Of a DNA stretch of 64,000 bases, positions 52,176 through 60,672 are shown one piece after another. Location: assembly GCA_021775495.1 (NCBI GenBank), contig JAJFHT010000285.1:36027-100026 (forward strand), given 5' to 3'. This stretch comes from Hyphomicrobiales bacterium (lineage in GTDB: Bacteria > Pseudomonadota > Alphaproteobacteria > Rhizobiales > Rhizobiaceae). Below the pieces are notes generated by a model that worked only from the letters and a program-made list of their open reading frames with translations, made no database searches and was not told the DNA's origin. Each line of letters opens with the position of its first letter. Positions within the stretch are counted from its first letter, which is position 1. A program made the translations under genes and the position numbers.

Positions 52176-53369
52176 TCAGGCCTGCGCAAACCAGTCGGAC
52201 AAGAATCGTTCGTAGATCCGTGTCAACGTTTCGAGGTCCGCCACCGCCACCCGCTCGTCGACCATGTGCATGGTCTGGCCCACCAGCCCGAACTCCACCA
52301 CCGGGCAATAGTCCTTGATGAACCGTGCATCCGAAGTGCCACCGGAGGTCGACAGCTTTGGCGTTCGCCCGGTCACAGCCTCGACGGAGGCGGTCAGCGT
52401 TGCGACGAGTTTTTCATCGCGGGTCAGGAACACCGGACTTGGCCGGTCGCGCCACGAGATTTCATAGGCGATCGGCGTGTCCCGGCCCGGACGCAATTTC
52501 CGGTCGGTTGCAGCCCGTTCAAGCCGTGTTTCGATTTCGGCCTTGATCGTGTCACCGTCCCAATGATCGTTGAACCGGATATTGAAAGCCGCAAATGCCT
52601 TTGCCGGCGTGACATTGGTGGCCGGATTGCCGCTGTCCATTGTGGTGAATTCCAGATTGCTCGGCTGGAAGTCGTCGCTGCCGCCGTCGAGCGGCGGGTG
52701 CATCAGCGTCTCGGCCAGGGTCACCAGGCCACGCAATGGATTTTCCGACAGGTGCGGATAGGCGGCGTGACCCTGGATACCTTTCACCGTGATGGTTCCC
52801 GAGACCGATCCGCGCCGGCCGATCTTGATCATGTCGCCGAGTTCGTCCGGATTGGTCGGCTCGCCGACCAGCGCCGCGTCGAATGTGTGGCCGGTTTCCG
52901 TCGCCCATTTCAGCAGCTTGTCGGTCCCGTTGATCGCCGGTCCTTCCTCATCGCCGGTGATCAGAAACGAAATCGATCCCGCAGGGGGCCCGTGCTTTTG
53001 GATATGGCGGGCAACCGCGGCGGCAAAACAGGCGATACCGCCCTTCATGTCAACCGCACCGCGTCCGTAAAGTTCACCACCTGCAATCGTTGCGGCAAAC
53101 GGCTGGTGCGTCCAGGCTGCCGCATCGCCGACCGGAACCACATCGGTGTGACCGGCAAAGGTCAGATGCGGTGCTTGTGTGCCAAGGCGCGCAAAGAGAT
53201 TTTCCACATCCGGTGTGCCGTTCGCCTTGAACAGCGGGCGCTCGATAACAAATCCCAGCGGGGCGAGCATCGCCTCCAGAGCCGCCAGCGCTCCGCCTTC
53301 CTCTGGCGTTACCGAAGGGCATCGGATCAGGGTCTGCAGGTTCGCGACAGGATCGGTGATGGAGGACAT
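52176..53369 (-). CDS. dapE: Succinyl-diaminopimelate desuccinylase
   Basis: A 397-residue M20-family di-zinc amidohydrolase of lysine/diaminopimelate synthesis, splitting N-succinyl-L,L-DAP. Metal motifs FAGHTDVVPVGD and GRGAVDMKGGIACF, then the catalytic Glu pair in ITGDEEGPAINGTD, and late STSGGTSDARFIKDYCPVVEFG are all present. Same direction as the DUF805 gene and dapD; the 28-base gap to the former suggests one transcript supplying cell wall and lysine precursors. Confidence 0.95.
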   Translation of the reverse strand: MSSITDPVANLQTLIRCPSVTPEEGGALAALEAMLAPLGFVIERPLFKANGTPDVENLFARLGTQAPHLTFAGHTDVVPVGDAAAWTHQPFAATIAGGELYGRGAVDMKGGIACFAAAVARHIQKHGPPAGSISFLITGDEEGPAINGTDKLLKWATETGHTFDAALVGEPTNPDELGDMIKIGRRGSVSGTITVKGIQGHAAYPHLSENPLRGLVTLAETLMHPPLDGGSDDFQPSNLEFTTMDSGNPATNVTPAKAFAAFNIRFNDHWDGDTIKAEIETRLERAATDRKLRPGRDTPIAYEISWRDRPSPVFLTRDEKLVATLTASVEAVTGRTPKLSTSGGTSDARFIKDYCPVVEFGLVGQTMHMVDERVAVADLETLTRIYERFLSDWFAQA

Positions 53370-53397
53370 GGGCCTTGTTTCCAGCTACGCGCGGCAA

Positions 53398-53784
53398 TCA
53401 GTCTTTCGGCCGGTTGCTTTCCGTGCCGTACTGATTGGGTCCTTCATTGCCTTTCACGATGCACAAGACAATAAAGGCAATGAGTGAAATTGCCGGAATG
53501 AGCAGGCAAATCGCGATGAAACCGTTGGCGCTAAAATCATGCAGGCGCTTGACGCTCAATGCGATGGTTGACCAGATCGCGACGAAACCGGCCAGCATGA
53601 ACAGCATCGCCCATGTCGTGCCGGCAGCACTGCCTTCGGGCTCGAGCGTAAAGCGATAGAGCATGAAAGCCTGGACGATAAACATGAACAGTCCCGACAG
53701 CAGATAGGCCTTGCGGCTGATCCGCCCAGACAGGCCGAAAAACAACCAGACAATCGATGCGCCCGATGTGTTGGCGGCAGCCAT
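53398..53784 (-). CDS. DUF805 family membrane protein
   Basis: A 128-residue membrane protein with three or four helices. DUF805 hallmarks: FGLSGRISRKAYLLSGL at the N-terminus, the central SVKRLHDFSANGF and the C-terminal KGNEGPNQYG. It lies between dapD (six bases after dapD's stop region) and dapE, which is a common insertion point in related genomes by my recollection. Function of the family is not established. Confidence 0.9.
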   Translation of the reverse strand: MAAANTSGASIVWLFFGLSGRISRKAYLLSGLFMFIVQAFMLYRFTLEPEGSAAGTTWAMLFMLAGFVAIWSTIALSVKRLHDFSANGFIAICLLIPAISLIAFIVLCIVKGNEGPNQYGTESNRPKD

Positions 53785-53790
53785 CTAATT

Positions 53791-54645
53791 CTAATCCCTC
53801 AAAAGTTCGTTGATCGACGTCTTGGAGCGGGTGCGTTCGTCGACGCGTTTGACGATCACGGCACAATAAAGGCTGGGACCCTCATTGCTGCCCGGCATCG
53901 CCTTGCCGGGAAGGGTGCCTGAGACTACGACCGAGTAGGGCGGAACTTCCCCATAGAAGATCTCGCCCGTCTGGCGATCGACGATCTTGGTCGACTGGCC
54001 GATGTAGACACCCATGCCGAGAACCGCGCCCTCACGCACGATGCAGCCTTCGACAACCTCTGAACGCGCACCGATGAAACAATTGTCCTCGATGATTGTC
54101 GGTCCGGCCTGCAACGGTTCAAGCACGCCTCCAATGCCGACGCCGCCGGAAAGATGGACATTCTTGCCGATCTGCGCGCAGGAGCCGACGGTGGCCCAGG
54201 TATCGACCATGGTGCCGCTGTCGACATATGCGCCGAGATTGACGAAGGACGGCATCAGCACCACGCCGGGTGCGACATAGGCCGAGCGGCGGACGATGCA
54301 GTTGGGCACGGCGCGAAATCCGGCCTCTTCGAAATCCATCGTGCCCCAGCCGTCGAACTTGGAAGGCACCTTGTCCCACCATGTGGCATCGCCGGGGCCG
54401 TTCTTGATGATTTCCATCGGCCGCAGGCGGAATGACAGCAGCACCGCCTTTTTCAGCCATTGATTGACGGTCCAGCTTCCGTCCGCTTCGCGTTGGGCGA
54501 CCCGTGCCACGCCACGGTCCAGCAGATTGAGCGATTCTTCAACCGCTTCGCGCACGGCACCGCCGGTCGAGATGGAAATTCCGTCTCGGGCTTCGAAAGC
54601 CTCTTCGATGGTCTTTTCAAGGGAAGCCAGATCCGGCTTGGACAT
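53791..54645 (-). CDS. dapD: 2,3,4,5-tetrahydropyridine-2,6-dicarboxylate N-succinyltransferase
   Basis: A 284-residue left-handed beta-helix acyltransferase that succinylates tetrahydrodipicolinate in DAP synthesis. N-terminal helical domain, then hexapeptide repeats ([26 protein letters not shown]-like [34 protein letters not shown]) and the C-terminal [24 protein letters not shown]. First gene of the leftward dapD-DUF805-dapE run. It diverges from the LOG-family gene. Confidence 0.96.
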   Translation of the reverse strand: MSKPDLASLEKTIEEAFEARDGISISTGGAVREAVEESLNLLDRGVARVAQREADGSWTVNQWLKKAVLLSFRLRPMEIIKNGPGDATWWDKVPSKFDGWGTMDFEEAGFRAVPNCIVRRSAYVAPGVVLMPSFVNLGAYVDSGTMVDTWATVGSCAQIGKNVHLSGGVGIGGVLEPLQAGPTIIEDNCFIGARSEVVEGCIVREGAVLGMGVYIGQSTKIVDRQTGEIFYGEVPPYSVVVSGTLPGKAMPGSNEGPSLYCAVIVKRVDERTRSKTSINELLRD

Positions 54646-54804
54646 GGAAATTTCTCCGTTACACGGGCTGTTAAGGGGCGGGCGCTTATGGTTGCAGGTT
54701 GGTGGACCGGTAAGCCGGCGCGAAACTATGCGAACCGATGGTTGCGGTCAATTGGACCGCGGCGTTTCGGGCCGCCTTTGACATCGAATGGGAAGAAAGA
54801 AGAC

Positions 54805-55644
54805 ATGAACCCTACGGAACATAATGGCTGGACGCCACTGCCGCATTCAGACACCGATCTGAAACACGCCAGGGCTGTTCCCGATACGCCGCAAACCCGT
54901 GCGCCCGCCTATCGTCTGGCCTATGTCGATGAAGACTTCATGACGCAGCGCGATTTGCGCGCCGTGCGTTTGCAACTGGAACTGTTGAAACCGGAGATGA
55001 TTCTCGCCGAGCGCGGTATCCGCTCGACTGTCGTGATGTTCGGCGGCGCGCGCATTCCCGAGCCCGGCGGCGATGCCTGGGCGGCCAAGAACGAGGTTCA
55101 GAAAAAGAATCTTGAGGCCAATGCGCGTTATTATGATGAGGCCCGTAGTTTCGCCCGGCTGTGCTCGGAGCACTCGGCCGCCTCCTATCACAAGGAATTC
55201 GTCGTGGTCACCGGCGGCGGCCCCGGTGTGATGGAAGCCGGCAATCGCGGCGCCGTCGATGTCGGCGCGCCGTCGATCGGCTTGAATATCGTATTGCCGC
55301 ACGAGCAGGCGCCGAATGAATATGTCACGCCTGACCTCTGTTTCAATTTCCACTATTTCGCTATCCGCAAGATGCACTTTCTGATGCGCGCCAAGGCCGT
55401 GGCGGTGTTTCCCGGCGGTTTCGGCACCATGGACGAACTGTTTGAATCGCTGACTCTGATCCAGACCGGCCGGATGGAGCGATTGCCGTTTCTGCTGTTC
55501 GGCAAATCCTTCTGGGAAGGCGCCATCAACCTCGAGTTTCTCGCCGAACAGGGCACGATCTCACCGGATGATCCCGAGCTGATTTCATTCGTCGATACGG
55601 CCGAAGAAGCCTGGAATGTGATTGCCAAGTTTTACGAGATATAG
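54805..55644 (+). CDS. LOG-family protein (lysine decarboxylase-like, TIGR00730 type)
   Basis: A 279-residue protein with the LOG nucleotide-binding fold. The motif PGGFGTMDELFE and the GGGPGVMEAGNRGA glycine loop are present. The N-terminal extension of about 80 residues (NPTEHNGWTPLPHSD onward) is longer than the cytokinin-activating LOG enzymes and typical of the long bacterial group whose substrate is debated. ATG 54805 lies after GAAAGAAG. The frame is open far upstream into dapD, but that is a shadow. The last 60 bases recur in decayed form at 57534-57593. Confidence 0.9.
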   Translation: MNPTEHNGWTPLPHSDTDLKHARAVPDTPQTRAPAYRLAYVDEDFMTQRDLRAVRLQLELLKPEMILAERGIRSTVVMFGGARIPEPGGDAWAAKNEVQKKNLEANARYYDEARSFARLCSEHSAASYHKEFVVVTGGGPGVMEAGNRGAVDVGAPSIGLNIVLPHEQAPNEYVTPDLCFNFHYFAIRKMHFLMRAKAVAVFPGGFGTMDELFESLTLIQTGRMERLPFLLFGKSFWEGAINLEFLAEQGTISPDDPELISFVDTAEEAWNVIAKFYEI

Positions 55645-55925
55645 GGTCAGGGTCCCATATTCTCCAAGAGCGGCGCGCCAACTCGGATTCAGGGCAATGA
55701 TCTGATCAGGCCCTGGATCGAACTCCTACCCTCAGAAAGTGGACAGGGGGCCGGCGCAGGAATGCTCGAACCGCGCCACGACTATGCTGCGCAAATTATG
55801 CCGTCAGCAGCCATCGAGTGATTTGCGTCGATTGTCAGGAAAGAGCCCCACCTTGTCTTTGGCCGATACTCAGCGATGGTCAGCTTTGAACGAACTGGCC
55901 GATGGGTGGATACAAGTTTAGCCAG

Positions 55926-56372
55926 CTAGGTGAGATTTCCAGTTGTTCCAGTGACAAGGCGCAGCAACAGTTCAGAAAGCTGTTCAAGTTCAGCATGTGT
56001 CCATCGATCCTGAAAAGCATATCCTGCATGCTTTGCGAAAGTTGACTTCGCTTCAATCAGCCTTGTTGTGCCCGCCTCTGTCAAGACAACATAGGAAAGC
56101 CTGGCGTCACGCTCGTCGTCTTCGCGCCCAAGCAAACCGATCTTTTCCATTGGGGCGGCCATCCGCGTCACCGTGGATGCGCTGACATGCATGCGTTTTG
56201 CCAGTTCCACTCGAGCAAGGCGATGTCGCGGCGATTTTTGCAAATGAAGTAGTAGAAAAAACTCGTTCACAGACACACCATGAACGGCCGAGAACTCGCC
56301 CGACAATTTGGCTTTCAATTCATCTGCTGACTGCAGCAGACGGAGGGTGTTTATAACTTGAATATCGTTCAC
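55926..56372 (-). CDS. MarR-family transcriptional regulator
   Basis: A 148-residue winged-helix regulator. The DNA-binding part reads VELAKRMHVSASTVTRMAAPMEKIGLLGREDDERDARLSYV (residues 52-92; recognition helix SASTVTRMAAPME and the wing DERDARLSY). N- and C-terminal helices form the dimer interface. It diverges from the ABA4-like membrane protein gene across an 88-base region holding a symmetric TTGCAA array, its likely operator. The pair is probably a self-contained regulated unit. Confidence 0.9.
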   Translation of the reverse strand: MNDIQVINTLRLLQSADELKAKLSGEFSAVHGVSVNEFFLLLHLQKSPRHRLARVELAKRMHVSASTVTRMAAPMEKIGLLGREDDERDARLSYVVLTEAGTTRLIEAKSTFAKHAGYAFQDRWTHAELEQLSELLLRLVTGTTGNLT

Positions 56373-56385
56373 GGAAATTCATATA

Positions 56386-56419
56386 TTGCAATAAGCTTGC
56401 ATATGCAAGAGGTTTGCAA
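56386..56419. promoter_or_regulatory. Symmetric TTGCAA operator array between the MarR and ABA4-like genes
   Basis: TTGCAA (56386-56391), TTGCATATGCAA (56397-56408) and TTGCAA (56414-56419) are separated by five bases each, so site centres are 14 bp apart and the whole 34-bp element is symmetric about 56402. The middle site is extended to the perfect palindrome CTTGCATATGCAAG at 56396-56409. It sits 14 bases from the MarR start. Such arrays fit cooperative MarR dimer binding controlling both divergent genes. Confidence 0.65.
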
Positions 56420-56460
56420 TAAATAATCATGGAAATGAACTGGCATGTTGAGGCTCAGTG

Positions 56461-56898
56461 ATGGACTATGAATTAGTTTTTTCGGGCGCAGGCATTCTGG
56501 CGATGTTTGGTTGGCTGATGCTGCTCATCTCGCCATGGACGCCTATTTGGTCGGATAGAGTTGCCGGTCTGACAATCCCAGTTGTGCTCGCTGCAGCCTA
56601 TTTGGCAATTGTCATTTTCGTTCCTACAGCAAGTGGTGGCTTTGGAAGCTTTGCCGAGATTTCTGAACTTTTTTCGCAACCCCAGGCGCTGATGGCAGGT
56701 TGGATTCACTTTTTGGCCTTCGATCTACTCATAGGGGCATGGATTTGCCGAAAAGCCAGAGCCGAAGAGATTCGCTTTTGGTTCGTGTTACCTTGCCTTC
56801 CAATTACATTTTTCCTTGGCCCAGCGGGATATCTTTTGTTCTCAATTATTCGAGGAAGCAATTCAATAATTGCAAAGCGGTCATTGGAGCGCCTGTAG
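56461..56898 (+). CDS. ABA4-like (DUF4281) membrane protein
   Basis: A 145-residue protein with four predicted membrane helices (about 8-25, 37-55, 73-93 and 110-130). The blocks LMAGWIHFLAFDLLIGAWICRKA and PCLPITFFLGPAGYLLFSIIR are diagnostic of the ABA4-like family (PF14108), named for a plant neoxanthin-synthesis protein; in bacteria the role is unknown. ATG 56461 is used, TGAGG being upstream. It is divergent from, and probably controlled by, the MarR gene. Confidence 0.82.
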   Translation: MDYELVFSGAGILAMFGWLMLLISPWTPIWSDRVAGLTIPVVLAAAYLAIVIFVPTASGGFGSFAEISELFSQPQALMAGWIHFLAFDLLIGAWICRKARAEEIRFWFVLPCLPITFFLGPAGYLLFSIIRGSNSIIAKRSLERL

Positions 56899-57154
56899 CG
56901 CGATGATCGTATTGTCCGCGTAGCAGGAATTGCTGCTACGGCAACCCACTAACGGCCTTGGTCAATAGCGTGAGTGTCGTCGTTTCAAAACCATTCCAAT
57001 GGCGACATCCGGAGCATGTCCGTTGTTGGGTGCAACTCATCCGTTGACCGCTCGAGCAAAACCAATTTGAACCTTTTCCGCTCTCAAAACGACCTACCCT
57101 GGTGAATGGGGTCATTGGCCGCCGATGAATCCGCCAACCGCAGGAGAGAGCGAA

Positions 57155-57457
57155 ATGAACAGATTGATGGTTGGACTGGTTGTGGTTTCAAGTGTGCTCC
57201 TGGGCGTCTTGTCCATTGAGCCGGCGCAGGCTTTTGAAACAGGGCAGGAGGCGTCGCATATTCATTCTTCGCAAAATTCAAACCGCAGGAGCGCGCGGGC
57301 GCATGCACGCAGTTCGAAGTTCAAGAACGGCACGCGGAAACAGAAGATCCTGGTAGGTCTTCTCCTTCCAGCTGTTCAACAGGTCAGAGAGGCGCCAAGG
57401 CCAAGCACCCCGCCGCCCAGCAATACAGGCCGTGATGATTGCATGAGTTGCGACTGA
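57155..57457 (+). CDS. Small secreted protein with a DUF1559-like LLLPAVQQVREA segment
   Basis: A 100-residue protein. The signal peptide (MNRLMVGLVVVSSVLLGVLS, cleavage after EPAQA) is clear and GGAGAGAG precedes the ATG at 57155. The mature part is basic and Ser-rich (residues 35-62), then contains KILVGLLLPAVQQVREAPRP, whose core LLLPAVQQVREA is exactly the helix motif that follows the methylation site in planctomycete DUF1559 pilin-like proteins. The C-terminus is Pro-rich with a CMSC tail. Whether the match is homology or chance is open. No partner genes are evident. Confidence 0.6.
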   Translation: MNRLMVGLVVVSSVLLGVLSIEPAQAFETGQEASHIHSSQNSNRRSARAHARSSKFKNGTRKQKILVGLLLPAVQQVREAPRPSTPPPSNTGRDDCMSCD

Positions 57458-57533
57458 GCTTCTTGCCGCTTGCTGCGCAACTCGCTGCATCACGTGATAA
57501 TGGGTTGACCGAACCGCCCGCAAAGGCCCCGTT

Positions 57534-57593
57534 TCCTTCGTCGATACGGCTGATGTAGCCTGGGACGTAATCGCGACGATTTACGAGGTCTGA
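57534..57593 (+). pseudogene. Relic of the 3' end of a LOG-family gene
   Basis: Translates as SFVDTADVAWDVIATIYEV and a stop, against SFVDTAEEAWNVIAKFYEI at the end of the LOG gene (55585-55644). The 60-base blocks align without gaps at about 75% identity. Nothing upstream continues the frame as LOG sequence, so it is the tail of a lost homologue. The DNA between gene and relic (MarR, ABA4-like, secreted protein) looks like an insertion or replacement. Confidence 0.8.
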
Positions 57594-57726
57594 AGCTTCC
57601 TGGGCATCTGGTACGCAGAGAAAGATCGTGTCACGAACAGATGAAAGCGTCCTGGCGGGCTTGAACTCCATGTCCCCATTGGCATAGAGCTTCGGTCGAG
57701 AAACCATCCGGTCGAACGGCGAGGCA

Positions 57727-58875
57727 ATGTCTGAAATTTCCAATGAACTGGTGCTGGAGCGCCTGTCGAAGGTCAAAGGCCCCGATCTGAAGGGCGATAT
57801 CGTCTCGCTTGGGCTGGTCAACGGCATGCTGGTCGACGGCGACAAGGTGATCTTTTCGATCAATGTCCCGGCCGAGCGGGCCGAGGAACTCGAACCCCTG
57901 CGTGAGGCCGCCGAGAAAGCGGTCATGAACATTGACGGGATCAACAAGGTCATTGCTGTGCTGACCGGCGAACGCAAGGCCGGCTCAGCGCCGGTTCGCC
58001 CTGCGCCAAGCCGCAGCCAGGCTGCTTCGGTTCCGCCGCCGATGCAGGGCAGGGCGCAGGCCGAGGCGCCAAACAAGAAGGCCGGCGTGCCCGGCATCAA
58101 GTCGATCATCGCCGTTGCGTCCGGCAAGGGCGGCGTCGGCAAGTCGACCACTTCAGTCAACCTGGCGCTGGCGCTGCAGGCATCTGGCAAGTCGGTCGGT
58201 ATTCTCGATGCTGATATTTATGGGCCCTCGATGCCGCGCCTCCTCGGTATTTCGGATCGCCCAACGGCAAATGGCCGCATCCTCGATCCGCTGCAGGCCT
58301 ATGATCTGAAAGTCATGTCGATGGGATTCCTTGTCGAAGAGGAAACCCCGATGATCTGGCGTGGTCCGATGGTGATCTCGGCACTGACCCAGATGCTGCG
58401 CGAGGTTGCCTGGGGCGAACTCGACGTGCTGATCGTCGATATGCCGCCTGGCACCGGAGACGCTCAATTGACCATGGCTCAGCAGGTGCCGCTTGCCGGT
58501 GCCGTCATCGTCTCCACGCCGCAGGACATCGCGCTGATCGACGCGCGCAAGGGCCTGAACATGTTTCGCAAGGTGGAAGTGCCGATCCTCGGTCTGATCG
58601 AAAACATGAGCACCTTCATCTGCCCCAAATGCGGCGAGCGCTCCGACATATTCGGCCATGGCGGCGCCCGTCAGGAAGCCGTGCGACTGGGCGTGCCCTT
58701 TCTTGGCGAAGTTCCGCTTCACATGGATATCCGCAGCAACTCCGACGCCGGCACGCCGGTGACGGTGTCAGCGCCCGACGGGCCGCATGCCAAGATCTAC
58801 AAAGAGATTGCCGCCGCGATGGTCGAACGGCTTGAGGCGGAAAGTAAAGTGAGTCCGGCGATTGTTTTTGAGTAG
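57727..58875 (+). CDS. mrp: Mrp/ApbC-type iron-sulfur cluster carrier ATPase
   Basis: A 382-residue P-loop ATPase of the Mrp/NBP35 family that carries 4Fe-4S clusters to target proteins. An N-terminal MIP18/FeS-assembly domain (residues 1-85) is followed by a low-complexity Pro/Ala linker and the ATPase domain: deviant Walker A VASGKGGVGKSTTS near residue 138, DADIYGPSMPRLLG, VDMPPGTGDAQL, and the cluster-binding Cys pair in FICPKCGERSD. The relic of the LOG gene and an uninterpretable 130 bases lie upstream; an IS5-type remnant abuts its stop. Confidence 0.94.
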   Translation: MSEISNELVLERLSKVKGPDLKGDIVSLGLVNGMLVDGDKVIFSINVPAERAEELEPLREAAEKAVMNIDGINKVIAVLTGERKAGSAPVRPAPSRSQAASVPPPMQGRAQAEAPNKKAGVPGIKSIIAVASGKGGVGKSTTSVNLALALQASGKSVGILDADIYGPSMPRLLGISDRPTANGRILDPLQAYDLKVMSMGFLVEEETPMIWRGPMVISALTQMLREVAWGELDVLIVDMPPGTGDAQLTMAQQVPLAGAVIVSTPQDIALIDARKGLNMFRKVEVPILGLIENMSTFICPKCGERSDIFGHGGARQEAVRLGVPFLGEVPLHMDIRSNSDAGTPVTVSAPDGPHAKIYKEIAAAMVERLEAESKVSPAIVFE

Positions 58876-58878
58876 CTG

Positions 58879-59203
58879 GGGTCAGGACAAATAATAGATG
58901 CCACCTGCTGATGAGCACGCTCAAACGTGCTGTCGATCATTAGAGGCTCCGCCTGATGCCGATGTGAGATAGCGGTCGGGAAACGATCCCAGACACCAGC
59001 GCGACCCCATCTTACAAACCCGTTGCAGCAAGTCGTGTATGGGCCATAGCGTGCGGGTAAAGCACGCCAAGGCGCTCCCGACTTCAAAACCCAAAAGATG
59101 CAATTGAGGACACGCTTGTCGTCCGCGCGTCGGACATCTCGCGGTTTGTGGAGGAAGGATTTGGGAAGTCAGCCGCCACTCGGCATCGGTGAAGGCGTGT
59201 CAT
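58879..59203 (-). pseudogene. Remnant of an IS5-family transposase gene
   Basis: Reading leftward, DDKRVLNCIFWVLKSGAPWR, ALPARYGPYTTCCNGFVRWG, RAGVWDRF and EPLMIDSTFERAHQQ line up with the first 100 residues of IS5-type transposases (the VLNGIFWVLRSGAPW and YGPYTTCYNRFVRW blocks). A shorter N-terminal block, FTDAEWRL followed by ILPP, is present in another frame upstream, so a frameshift separates the two parts. The C-terminal DDE part is missing and the remnant stops a few bases after the mrp stop codon. No intact terminal inverted repeats were found. Confidence 0.85.
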
Positions 59204-59321
59204 TTAATCAAAACTCATTCTGGAGCTTGGATCATGTCGGTCCGTCCAAAATCAATGTCTGCTTCGCATCCGGTGCCAATCATCGGATCCGCCACGCCGA
59301 TTGGCCGCATGGAGCCCACTC

Positions 59322-59846
59322 CTACCGAACTGCGGATTTCAGATTTGCCATTTCGTCAACGATTACGGATGCACATTTCTCGATTGAATCGATGCTGGTA
59401 TCCACAATCACACGATCTTCTTGCCACGGTTCGAAAGTGCGGTTGGATACCTTCTTCCAATCAGGCACGATGAGTCCATTGATGTCGCTTTCGCGGGCTT
59501 CTACCCGATCCCGATGGAGAGCCTGATCAGAGCACACCACTTCGACGTTCAAAAGGAGGGCGTTGCCAGAAGCGGCGGTTTCAGCCCACAATCTTCTTGA
59601 ATCTTCAACAGGATTAACCGTGTCCGCAATCACATCGAAGCCAAGCAAGAGATTGTCTACAGCCACAGACGCGACAGCCAAATAGCCTGCATCTTCTGCT
59701 GGATTAATCCTGAGAACGCTGTTCTTCAACGCCGCCTCAACGGAGTCTACCCGCAGGTGAATGGCTTTGACACTTGCCGCCAGTTCCTTCGCCAAAGTTG
59801 TTTTGCCCACCCCAGGAAGGCCTGAAAGAGAAACCAGTATCGCCAT
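59322..59846 (-). CDS. Small P-loop kinase (AAA_33 / zeta-like)
   Basis: A 174-residue ATP-binding protein. Walker A is VSLSGLPGVGKTTLAKELA at the N-terminus; IHLRVDSVEAALKNS with an Asp after beta-2, and DVIADTVNPVEDSRRLW follow, as in the AAA_33/adenylylsulfate kinase-like group that phosphorylates small molecules or RNA. There is no antitoxin gene beside it. ATG 59846 is used; an in-frame ATG at 59882 is less likely. It may be controlled by the hairpins at 59906-59943 immediately upstream. The substrate is unknown. Confidence 0.75.
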   Translation of the reverse strand: MAILVSLSGLPGVGKTTLAKELAASVKAIHLRVDSVEAALKNSVLRINPAEDAGYLAVASVAVDNLLLGFDVIADTVNPVEDSRRLWAETAASGNALLLNVEVVCSDQALHRDRVEARESDINGLIVPDWKKVSNRTFEPWQEDRVIVDTSIDSIEKCASVIVDEMANLKSAVR

Positions 59847-59905
59847 TTCATAAGCGTAGCATGGCCCAATTGGGCTGACCACGCTGGTGTCGGCTTTGTC
59901 CGCAT

Positions 59906-59943
59906 TGCCGACCTACGTGGTCGGCATATCAGCCTTTCAGGCT
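59906..59943. repeat. Tandem hairpins between the ABC permease gene and the P-loop kinase gene
   Basis: TGCCGACC at 59906-59913 pairs with GGTCGGCA at 59919-59926 (8 bp, five-base loop), and AGCC at 59931-59934 pairs with GGCT at 59940-59943. On the minus strand the pair follows the permease stop by about 47 bases and precedes the kinase start by about 60. No uridine run is seen, so termination or attenuation is possible but unproven. Confidence 0.45.
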
Positions 59944-59989
59944 ATGCCCAAAACGGACACTGGCTATCGATCGTTTTTAGGTACACGAC

Positions 59990-60652
59990 CTAGTAAGCCT
60001 CGTATCGGCTTTCGTACCAGGTGGCGAACCGGCTCAGGACAGTTGTCATGACCAGGTACAGCAGCGCCGCCATGATGTAGAAATCAAACGGCCGGAAGGT
60101 CGCTGCTATCGCCATCTGGGTGAAAAGCGTCAACTCGACCACAGTGATCACCGACAGCAAGGACGTGTTCTTCAAGGTGTTGACCGCCTCGTTGGTCAGC
60201 GGCGGGACGATGATCCGGATGACTTGCGGCAATATGATCCGGCGCATCATCGTATATTGATCCATGCCGACCGCACGCGCAGACTCCCATTGGCCCTTCG
60301 GAATGGCAATCAGTCCCGAGCGCACGACTTCGGCGACATAGGCGCCCGAACTCAGGCCAAGAGCGATGATACCGGCGGTGATCGGCGACAGCCTCAATCC
60401 GAACTGAGGCAATCCGAAATAAATGATGAAAATCTGAATCAGCGACGGTGTCCCGCGGATGAACCAGATATAGAATTCCGCCGGCAGTCGCACGACTGCC
60501 CTTGAACTGTTTTTCATCAATGCTGCGGCAAGGCCGAGCACCCAGCTCAGCAGAATGGCAAGAATCGTGACTTCGAACGCCAGGACCGCCGCATAGAGCA
60601 TTCCGGGCAGGTAGCCTGATATCGTGTCGTAGAATTCCTGAATTGCTTCCAT
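59990..60652 (-). CDS. Amino-acid ABC transporter permease (HisM/GlnP type)
   Basis: A 220-residue permease of the polar amino acid family. About five membrane helices; the EAA loop reads QWESARAVGMDQYTMMRRIILPQ, preceded by IALGLSSGAYVAEVVRSGL. Co-transcribed 20 bases after the ATP-binding gene. Only one permease is present, so it must act as a homodimer or with a partner elsewhere. No binding protein lies in this operon. Confidence 0.92.
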   Translation of the reverse strand: MEAIQEFYDTISGYLPGMLYAAVLAFEVTILAILLSWVLGLAAALMKNSSRAVVRLPAEFYIWFIRGTPSLIQIFIIYFGLPQFGLRLSPITAGIIALGLSSGAYVAEVVRSGLIAIPKGQWESARAVGMDQYTMMRRIILPQVIRIIVPPLTNEAVNTLKNTSLLSVITVVELTLFTQMAIAATFRPFDFYIMAALLYLVMTTVLSRFATWYESRYEAY

Positions 60653-60672
60653 GTTCCGATACCATTTTGCGG

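Noticed and set aside
57384..58190. 268-residue leftward frame over the start of mrp and the LOG relic
   Set aside because: Its N-terminal half is antisense to mrp and the rest has no motif.
55642..58892. Similar gggtcagg strings after the LOG and mrp stop codons
   Set aside because: Only about eight bases agree; too short to claim a repeat.
59322..59846. Zeta-type toxin of a toxin-antitoxin pair
   Set aside because: The P-loop fits, but no small antitoxin gene adjoins it and the family has many non-toxin kinases.
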